Part shown: one piece after another, positions 1 through 4,396 of the stretch
How positions within the stretch are numbered: the stretch's first letter is position 1
Layout: every line of letters begins with the position of its first letter
NCBI GenBank assembly: GCA_009724975.1
Contig: SRXB01000116.1
Coordinates: forward strand, 1 to 6,658
Reading direction: 5' to 3'
Origin: a bacterium
GTDB taxonomy: Bacteria > Desulfobacterota > Deferrisomatia > Deferrisomatales > BM512
Length of the DNA stretch: 6,658 nucleotides
Translations under genes and position numbers: made by a program
The notes under the pieces: model-generated
Told to the model about the DNA's origin: nothing
The model's input: the letters and a program-made list of their open reading frames with translations, nothing else
The model's database searches: none

Positions 1-1
1 T

Positions 2-37
2 GGCGCCGGAGATGTCGATGTCCTCCAGCAGCGGGCT
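2..37 (-). other. FtsZ-like coding fragment, probably foreign to this locus
   Basis: Read on the - strand, these 36 bases translate to SPLLEDIDISGA. From memory this differs at one residue from the E. coli FtsZ segment SPLLEDIDLSGA, which lies in the GTPase domain and is well conserved. Codons are GC-rich and bacterial-looking. The resemblance stops upstream of the Ser-Pro (the preceding codons read GYP, where FtsZ has AIS). At the same point the + strand becomes recognisable dnaG: Gly-Trp-Asp at 34-42. The switch lies within roughly bases 31-37. The simplest reading is a chimeric joint at a contig end; a real rearrangement is less likely. Only 12 residues are available, so ftsZ itself is not established as a gene here. 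Confidence 0.6.
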
Positions 38-1269
38 GGGATAACCTCTCCAGGTATCTTTTAAAGAAAAAAATAGATTTATCCATCGGCGAGAGGGCCG
101 GACTACTCGTCAAAAAGGAAAACGGGGGGTATTATGACCGATTCAGGGAGCGCCTCATTTTCCCGATAACCGACGCCACCGGCAGGACGGTGAGTTTCGG
201 CGGCAGGGTTTACTCCAAGGGCGAACCCAAATACCTGAACGGCCCCGAAACCGAGGTGTTCCACAAGTCCCGCGTCCTCTACGGCCTCTTTCAGGGGGCG
301 AAAGAGCTGAAGGCTGCGAACCGCGCAGTTTTGGTGGAGGGCTACATGGATGTGGTCATGCTCCACGAAAAGGGCTTTCGGGGTTGCCTCGCCACCCTCG
401 GCACCGCGCTCACCCGCGAACACGTGGAGGCGATACGGCGCAGGGTAGATGAGGCGGTGCTTGTTTACGACGGCGACAACGCCGGAAAAAAGGCGATGGA
501 GCGAAGCCTGCCGATCTTCCTCGGCGAGGGTTTTCCCGCGCGGGCGGTGGTCTTGCCGGAAGGCGAGGATCCCGATTCCTTCGCCGCAAAGGGCGGGGAT
601 TTGAATATTCTCGTCGATAAAGCGAAATCGCTGTTTGACGTATGCCTTGATTTTGTGAGAAAGAGGCACGACTTTTCCAGCGTCGAGGGCAGGCTGGCCG
701 CGCTGGGTGAAGTGGCCCCCGCCCTATGGGCGATGTCCGACCAGCTGGGCAAGGACCTTTATATAAAGAGGGCCTGCGAAACGCTTGGGGTGGAGGAGAG
801 GCTTCTTCGCCTTAAGATAGCCCACGGGCCGGTCCAGAAAGGGGAGGAGCCGAGGGAAGAGGATTCTTCCAGGCGGTTCGAGCCTCTGGAGAAGGCCATG
901 GTGCGCCTTTTGCTGCAAGACACCGGCGCAAGAGTGGCCTTCATGAACGCGGGCGGTGAAAAATGGCTGGAAAACGGACTCCTGAAGGAGGCGGCTCTTT
1001 TCGCCGTCACCCGCAGGGAGGGGCCGGATTCCTTTCCCGTCGAGCAGTCACCCGAGCGCGTCAAAGAGATAATCGTCGAGCTTTTGATGGACGAGACGCC
1101 GGGCGGTTTTTCGGAACTGGCCGTGGGGCTTGAAAAAAGAAGGCTCAAAAACCTGTCGGACGAGCTCGCCAGAAGCATGCGCGAGGCGGATTCGTCCGGC
1201 GACTGGGAAAAATTTGCAAATCTGGCTAAGGAAAAAGCCGCAATCGACCGAAAAATTAGTAACGCCTGA
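34..1269 (+). CDS. dnaG: DNA primase DnaG, 5'-truncated
   Basis: DnaG synthesises the RNA primers for chromosomal replication and works at the fork with the DnaB helicase. The frame is open from base 1, but DnaG-like sequence starts only at Gly-Trp-Asp (34-42). The zinc-binding domain and most of the polymerase N-subdomain are therefore missing, about the first third of a roughly 600-residue protein. Visible landmarks are GGYYDRFRERLIFPI, FGGRVYSKGEPKYLN (about 196-240) and FHKSRVLYGL. The TOPRIM domain follows, with the catalytic Glu in VEGYMD (codon 337-339), the YDGD acidic pair (Asp codons 469-471 and 475-477) and the DPD pair (568-570 and 574-576). These are the metal-binding residues expected for an active primase. 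After about base 850 the sequence is poorly conserved and charged, as expected for the helicase-interacting C-terminal part. The stop is TGA at 1267-1269. rpoD begins 49 bases later on the same strand, the usual dnaG-rpoD operon order, with no obvious terminator between them. The first ATG-like codon in frame would be internal, so this is a partial gene. Confidence 0.95.
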   Translation, partial: GWDNLSRYLLKKKIDLSIGERAGLLVKKENGGYYDRFRERLIFPITDATGRTVSFGGRVYSKGEPKYLNGPETEVFHKSRVLYGLFQGAKELKAANRAVLVEGYMDVVMLHEKGFRGCLATLGTALTREHVEAIRRRVDEAVLVYDGDNAGKKAMERSLPIFLGEGFPARAVVLPEGEDPDSFAAKGGDLNILVDKAKSLFDVCLDFVRKRHDFSSVEGRLAALGEVAPALWAMSDQLGKDLYIKRACETLGVEERLLRLKIAHGPVQKGEEPREEDSSRRFEPLEKAMVRLLLQDTGARVAFMNAGGEKWLENGLLKEAALFAVTRREGPDSFPVEQSPERVKEIIVELLMDETPGGFSELAVGLEKRRLKNLSDELARSMREADSSGDWEKFANLAKEKAAIDRKISNA

Positions 1270-1318
1270 TTCCCCTGCGTTTCGGGCGGATATTTTTGAT
1301 GCCGGAGTTTTAGATTAA

Positions 1319-3196
1319 ATGGCGAGAATCAGAATAGAAGCTGTCGAAGATCTCCTCGAAGAGGGAAAGGACCGCGGTTTTCTCACCTATAGGGAGATAA
1401 ACGACGCCCTGCCCGAGGACATGGTGGATCCCGAGAGCCTTGACGAGCTTATAATGATGTTCCGCGACCTCGACATAGCCGTGGTCGACGACGACGCGGT
1501 GGGCGACGACCTCCAGCAGGGCGGCGACGGCGACGGCGAGGAGGAGGCCCAAAGCGAAGAGGAGGCTTCCGGCGAGGACGAGGAGGAGGAGGAGTCCGCC
1601 GACTACGACGGCCTCTTCGAGAAGACCAACGACCCTGTCCGCATGTACCTTAGGGAGATGGGGTCGGTCGCCCTCCTCACCCGCGAGGGAGAGGTGGAGA
1701 TTGCCAAGCGCATCGAGGCGGGGCTAAGCGAGGTTTTCGACGCGGCCCTCAGCGGTTCGCTCGCCGTCACCGAGATCGCCGAGCTTGGCAGAAGGCTCCG
1801 CACCGGCGAAGTGGTCCTTCGCGCAGTGGTCGACATGATGGAGGGCGACGAAGAGCCTATGGAGGGCGAGGACGAGGAGGAGTACGAAGAGCCCGTCCAC
1901 GTCGAGGAGGAAGAGGATGAGGCCGCCCCCGTGGCGAAGAAGCCCCTTCTCGAAACAGCCGCGCCGGAGCCGGTTGAGATCGCGCTCGACCCCCAGCTTG
2001 AGCGCATAATCCTCACCATCGAGGAGATAAAAAACCTTGAGGCCGCCCGCGCAGAGCTCAAAAAGCTGATGGCGAAGGGCGAGTCGGTCGAAAAGTGCAA
2101 GGACGGCATCTGCCAGCTCCAAAAGGAGATGATAGTCCATTTCCGTTCGCTGAGCCTGCGCGAGCAGGTAATCGACAGGATAGTCGAGCGCTATTTCCAG
2201 CTGGCGGAGAAGGTTAAGGCCACCGAGCTCGCGCTGAAGAGGCTCCAGTCTTCCCTTGGGCTCCCGCCCCGCGAATTCGTGGTCCTTTGCGACAGCCAGA
2301 GCCTTCGCGATGTTTGCCACCGCATGAACATGAGGCCAGACCAGGTGAAGCGCCTGCGCAAGGAGGTGGTGCGCCACGTCGAGCTTCTGGAGAACATCGA
2401 GATCGTCACCGGCCTTCCCCGCGACGAGCTTTTCCGGAAGGTCACTGAGATACGCTCGGGCCAGCTTCGCGCCAAAATGGCAAAGAGCGAGCTTATAGAG
2501 GCCAACCTCCGCCTCGTCGTCTCCATCGCCAAGAAATACACCAACCGCGGCCTGCAGTTCCTCGACCTCATACAGGAAGGCAACATCGGCCTGATGAAGG
2601 CGGTGGACAAGTTCGAATATCAGCGCGGCTACAAATTTTCCACCTACGCCACCTGGTGGATACGTCAGGCGATAACCCGCGCCATCGCCGACCAGGCGAG
2701 GACGATCCGCGTCCCCGTCCACATGGTCGAGACGATAAATAAGCTGGTGCGCACAAGCCGCTATCTCGTGCAGGAGCTTGGCCGCGAGCCCAAGCCAGAG
2801 GAGATAGCCGAGCGGATGGATATGAGCCCCTCCAAGGTCCGCAAGGTTTTGAAGATAGCCAAGGAGCCGATCAGCCTCGAAACGCCGATAGGAGACGAGG
2901 AGGACAGCCATCTTGGAGACTTCATCGAGGACAAGAAGGCCGTTGCGCCCGACGACGCCGCGATTCTTGCCAACCTCGCCGAGAAGACCAGAGAGGTTCT
3001 GGCGACCCTAACTCCGCGAGAAGAAAAGGTTTTGCGCATGCGCTTCGGCATAGGCGAGAAATCGGACCACACCCTTGAGGAGGTGGGGCGCGACTTCGCC
3101 GTCACCCGCGAGCGCATACGACAGATAGAGGCAAAGGCTCTCCTCAAGCTGCGTCACCCGACGCGCTCCAAGAAGCTCAAGCACTTTCTGAAATAA
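1319..3196 (+). CDS. rpoD: RNA polymerase primary sigma factor RpoD (sigma-70)
   Basis: This is the housekeeping sigma factor, directing RNA polymerase to -10/-35 promoters. It has 625 residues, close to E. coli RpoD (613). Region 1.1 occupies about residues 1-55, with the motif GFLTYREINDALPED. An acidic linker (about 57-97) follows. Region 1.2 starts at DPVRMYLREMG (105-115). A non-conserved insert (about 135-385) contains a second acidic tract at 174-201. Region 2 (about 388-460) includes NLRLVVSIAKKYTNRGLQFLDLIQEGNIGLMKAV and the -10-reading helix YATWWIRQAITRAI (443-456). Region 3 follows with RTIRVPVHMVETINKL and region 4 ends the protein, with the -35-reading helix-turn-helix at about 585-608 (TLEEVGRDFAVTRERIRQIE). 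All regions are intact. The ATG at 1319 gives a standard region 1.1 start; GGAG at 1304-1307 lies 11 bases upstream, a rather long spacing. The gene is probably co-transcribed with dnaG. The terminator candidate right after the TAA suggests transcription ends before rpsL. Confidence 0.98.
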   Translation: MARIRIEAVEDLLEEGKDRGFLTYREINDALPEDMVDPESLDELIMMFRDLDIAVVDDDAVGDDLQQGGDGDGEEEAQSEEEASGEDEEEEESADYDGLFEKTNDPVRMYLREMGSVALLTREGEVEIAKRIEAGLSEVFDAALSGSLAVTEIAELGRRLRTGEVVLRAVVDMMEGDEEPMEGEDEEEYEEPVHVEEEEDEAAPVAKKPLLETAAPEPVEIALDPQLERIILTIEEIKNLEAARAELKKLMAKGESVEKCKDGICQLQKEMIVHFRSLSLREQVIDRIVERYFQLAEKVKATELALKRLQSSLGLPPREFVVLCDSQSLRDVCHRMNMRPDQVKRLRKEVVRHVELLENIEIVTGLPRDELFRKVTEIRSGQLRAKMAKSELIEANLRLVVSIAKKYTNRGLQFLDLIQEGNIGLMKAVDKFEYQRGYKFSTYATWWIRQAITRAIADQARTIRVPVHMVETINKLVRTSRYLVQELGREPKPEEIAERMDMSPSKVRKVLKIAKEPISLETPIGDEEDSHLGDFIEDKKAVAPDDAAILANLAEKTREVLATLTPREEKVLRMRFGIGEKSDHTLEEVGRDFAVTRERIRQIEAKALLKLRHPTRSKKLKHFLK

Positions 3197-3205
3197 AAAA
3201 GTTCA

Positions 3206-3236
3206 GGCGGCGCAAAAAATAACTTGCGCGCCCTTT
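3206..3236 (+). terminator. probable intrinsic terminator of dnaG-rpoD
   Basis: A stem-loop starts ten bases after the rpoD stop. The 5' arm is GGC (3206-3208), a bulged G, then GCGCAA (3210-3215). The loop is 3216-3223. The 3' arm is TTGCGC (3224-3229) then GCC (3230-3232). This gives nine pairs, seven of them G-C, followed by CTTT. The T-run is short, so termination may be partial or Rho-assisted. Its position directly behind rpoD and before a new operon supports the call. Confidence 0.6.
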
Positions 3237-3251
3237 AAAGGCTGTGATAAA
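3224..3251 (+). promoter_or_regulatory. weak sigma-70 promoter candidate (upstream)
   Basis: TTGCGC (3224-3229) could act as a -35, with a 16-base spacer to GATAAA (3246-3251). A TG dinucleotide at 3243-3244 sits in the extended -10 position. Matches to consensus are 3/6 and 4/6. The -35 would overlap the 3' arm of the terminator hairpin. It is a pattern match only. If used, the transcript would carry the competing stem-loops at 3269-3322 in its leader. Confidence 0.25.
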
Positions 3252-3268
3252 TATCCGGCCTCCTTCTG

Positions 3269-3322
3269 GGGGAGTTTGCTCCCCGACGGCTCCGCTACCC
3301 TGAAAGATCGGGGCACGAGCCG
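3269..3322 (+). promoter_or_regulatory. cluster of mutually exclusive stem-loops upstream of rpsL
   Basis: Three perfect 6-bp pairings share or cross one another. GGGGAG (3269-3274) pairs CTCCCC (3279-3284) across a TTTG tetraloop. CCCCGA (3281-3286) pairs TCGGGG (3308-3313). CGGCTC (3287-3292) pairs GAGCCG (3317-3322). The first two compete for 3281-3284, and the last two cross in a pseudoknot-like order. This could be a switching RNA leader or DNA-level dyad symmetry. No known riboswitch or ribosomal-protein leader family was recognised. It could also be chance in GC-rich DNA. Confidence 0.3.
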
Positions 3323-3348
3323 ACAAACAGACTGGCAAAGTGTTTTAT
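3320..3348 (+). promoter_or_regulatory. candidate promoter of the rpsL-rpsG-fusA-tuf operon
   Basis: CCGACA (3320-3325) and TTTTAT (3343-3348) each match the sigma-70 hexamers at 4/6 and are separated by the ideal 17 bases. The following bases (CCGGCGCGTCCC, 3349-3360) form a GC-rich discriminator, a feature known for stringently controlled rRNA and ribosomal-protein promoters. Initiation near 3355 would leave a leader of about 125 bases. It fits the need for a new start after the rpoD terminator, but the match is modest and the -35 overlaps the 3' arm of the GAGCCG stem. Confidence 0.35.
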
Positions 3349-3406
3349 CCGGCGCGTCCCGAGGGGCCGCCAAACGAAAAAGACCTTAATTTTTAAAGCG
3401 AGATTG

Positions 3407-3433
3407 CCCGACCCCGGGCGCGGGGGCGGGTTT
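3407..3433 (+). promoter_or_regulatory. GC-rich hairpin in rpsL leader, possible attenuator
   Basis: CCCG (3407-3410) pairs CGGG (3427-3430), and CCCC (3412-3415) pairs GGGG (3422-3425). There is one A-G mismatch between the two blocks and a GGGCGC loop (3416-3421). Eight G-C pairs followed immediately by TTT resemble a weak intrinsic terminator. It sits 48 bases before the rpsL ATG, inside the presumed leader, so it would act as an attenuator or pause site. The short T-run makes strong termination unlikely. Confidence 0.35.
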
Positions 3434-3439
3434 GGCGTT

Positions 3440-3452
3440 TGCTTTCAAACAA
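3440..3452 (+). promoter_or_regulatory. boxA-like antitermination element
   Basis: TGCTTTCAAACAA matches the E. coli rrn boxA (TGCTCTTTAACAA) at 10 of 13 positions, including the 5' TGCT and the 3' AACAA. boxA in RNA is bound by NusB together with NusE (ribosomal protein S10) and promotes antitermination. It lies just downstream of the GC-rich hairpin and about 28 bases before the rpsL start, a sensible place in a leader. The A-rich 3' half makes a chance match possible. Confidence 0.35.
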
Positions 3453-3468
3453 AAAAAAGAAGATTCGC

Positions 3469-3476
3469 AAGGAAGG
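3469..3476 (+). promoter_or_regulatory. rpsL ribosome binding site, fixes the start codon
   Basis: AAGGAAGG lies four bases before the ATG at 3481. It settles the S12 start against an in-frame TTG at 3439, which would add 14 Lys-rich residues never seen in S12. Confidence 0.8.
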
Positions 3477-3480
3477 TTAC

Positions 3481-3852
3481 ATGCCGACAATCAACCAGTT
3501 AATACGCAAGGGCCGTCTGCAGGTGAAGGTGAAGACCGCCTCCCCCGCGCTTGACTCCTGCCCCCAGCGTCGCGGCGTTTGCGTGCGCGTTTACACCACA
3601 ACGCCCAAAAAGCCCAACTCCGCTCTTAGAAAAGTCGCCCGCGTGAGGCTCTCCAACGGCAAGGAGATCACGGTCTACATACCTGGCGTGGGCCACAACC
3701 TGCAGGAACACTCGGTTGTTCTGGTTCGCGGCGGCAGAGTAAAGGACCTTCCCGGCGTTCGCTACCACATCGTACGCGGCACCTTGGACACCACCGGCGT
3801 CAACGATCGACGTCAGGGCCGTTCCAAGTACGGCGCCAAGAAGCCCAAGTAG
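3481..3852 (+). CDS. rpsL: 30S ribosomal protein S12
   Basis: S12 lies at the decoding centre of the small subunit and governs accuracy. The 123-residue product (E. coli 124) starts MPTINQLIRKGR and keeps the family blocks CPQRRGVCVRVYTTTPKKPN, SALRKVARVRLSNGKE, GHNLQEHSVVLVRGGRVKDLPG and GVRYHIVRG. Lys43 and Lys88, the classical streptomycin-resistance positions, are both Lys, so the sequence looks streptomycin-sensitive at these sites. Asp89, methylthiolated by RimO where that enzyme occurs, is present. It is the first gene of the str-type cluster and is followed 18 bases later by rpsG. Here rpoD, not rpoC, lies upstream. Arg and Lys codons are mostly CGC/CGT and AAG, as expected for a highly expressed gene. 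Confidence 0.98.
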   Translation: MPTINQLIRKGRLQVKVKTASPALDSCPQRRGVCVRVYTTTPKKPNSALRKVARVRLSNGKEITVYIPGVGHNLQEHSVVLVRGGRVKDLPGVRYHIVRGTLDTTGVNDRRQGRSKYGAKKPK

Positions 3853-3870
3853 GCCTTTAGGAGCTAAGAG

Positions 3871-4368
3871 ATGGTTTTCAAGAAGAGAGAAGAGGCCCCC
3901 AAGAAGGTCGTCCGCGTCCGCAAGAACCGCAAGGTCGCCGACGCCCGCTACGGCGACGAGCTTTTGGGCAAGCTTATAAATAAGGTCATGCTCGACGGCA
4001 AGAAGTCCACCGCCGAGGCCATCGTTTACGAGGCCCTCGCCATCGTCGAGTCCAAGACCGGACAGAGCGGCGTCGAGTCTTTCCGCACCGCGCTCGACAA
4101 GATCAAGCCGGTAGTCGAAGTCAAGTCCCGTCGCGTTGGCGGCTCCACCTACCAGGTTCCGATTGAGGTGGCCCCCAACCGCAGGCTCTCCCTCGGCCTT
4201 CGCTGGCTCGTCGGCTACTCCCGCGCTCGCGGCGAGAAGACGATGGAAGAGAAGCTGGCCGGCGAGATAATGGACGCCCTCCAGGACCGCGGCGCTTCCA
4301 TCAAGAAGCGCGACGACACCCACGCCATGGCCGAGGCTAACAAGGCCTTCGCCCACTTCAGGTTCTAG
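3871..4368 (+). CDS. rpsG: 30S ribosomal protein S7
   Basis: S7 binds the 3' major domain of 16S rRNA, nucleates assembly of the 30S head and contacts E-site tRNA. Family blocks are visible: LLGKLINKVMLDGKKSTAE, VEVKSRRVGGSTYQVPIEV, RWLVGYSRARGEKTMEEKLA and KRDDTHAMAEANKAFAHFR. At 165 residues it is about nine longer than the common 156-residue form. The extra length is an N-terminal Lys/Arg-rich segment before DARYGDEL, which may add rRNA contacts. AGGAG at 3859-3863, seven bases before the ATG, supports this start, and no other start codon lies in the extension. The spacer to rpsL is only 18 bases, so the roughly 100-base S12-S7 region that E. coli S7 uses for autogenous control is absent. 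Of 16 Arg codons only three are AGA/AGG. Confidence 0.98.
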   Translation: MVFKKREEAPKKVVRVRKNRKVADARYGDELLGKLINKVMLDGKKSTAEAIVYEALAIVESKTGQSGVESFRTALDKIKPVVEVKSRRVGGSTYQVPIEVAPNRRLSLGLRWLVGYSRARGEKTMEEKLAGEIMDALQDRGASIKKRDDTHAMAEANKAFAHFRF

Positions 4369-4396
4369 GGTCGAAGTTTAAGCTAGGGGTGGAGCG

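Noticed and set aside
1270..1318. Promoter for rpoD in the dnaG-rpoD spacer
   Set aside because: The 49 bases contain an AT-rich patch but no paired -35/-10 hexamers with usable spacing.
1724..2911. Long open frame (395 codons) on the - strand across rpoD
   Set aside because: It lies wholly antisense to a clear sigma-70 gene, its product resembles no known family, and GC-rich coding DNA commonly leaves such antisense frames open.
3439..3480. TTG start at 3439 extending S12 by 14 residues
   Set aside because: The extension is Lys-rich and not seen in S12, and AAGGAAGG sits correctly for the ATG at 3481.
3197..3480. tRNA or small RNA gene in the rpoD-rpsL gap
   Set aside because: No T-arm GTTCRA-type sequence, cloverleaf or CCA end on either strand; the pairings do not fit tRNA, 6S or tmRNA as I know them.
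3481..3852. Streptomycin-resistance substitutions in S12
   Set aside because: Positions 43 and 88 are both Lys, the sensitive form.
3499..4356. 285-codon open frame on the - strand across rpsL and rpsG
   Set aside because: It is antisense to two unmistakable ribosomal protein genes and reads through their spacer; its Ala/Gly/Leu/Val-rich product mirrors the sense codons.
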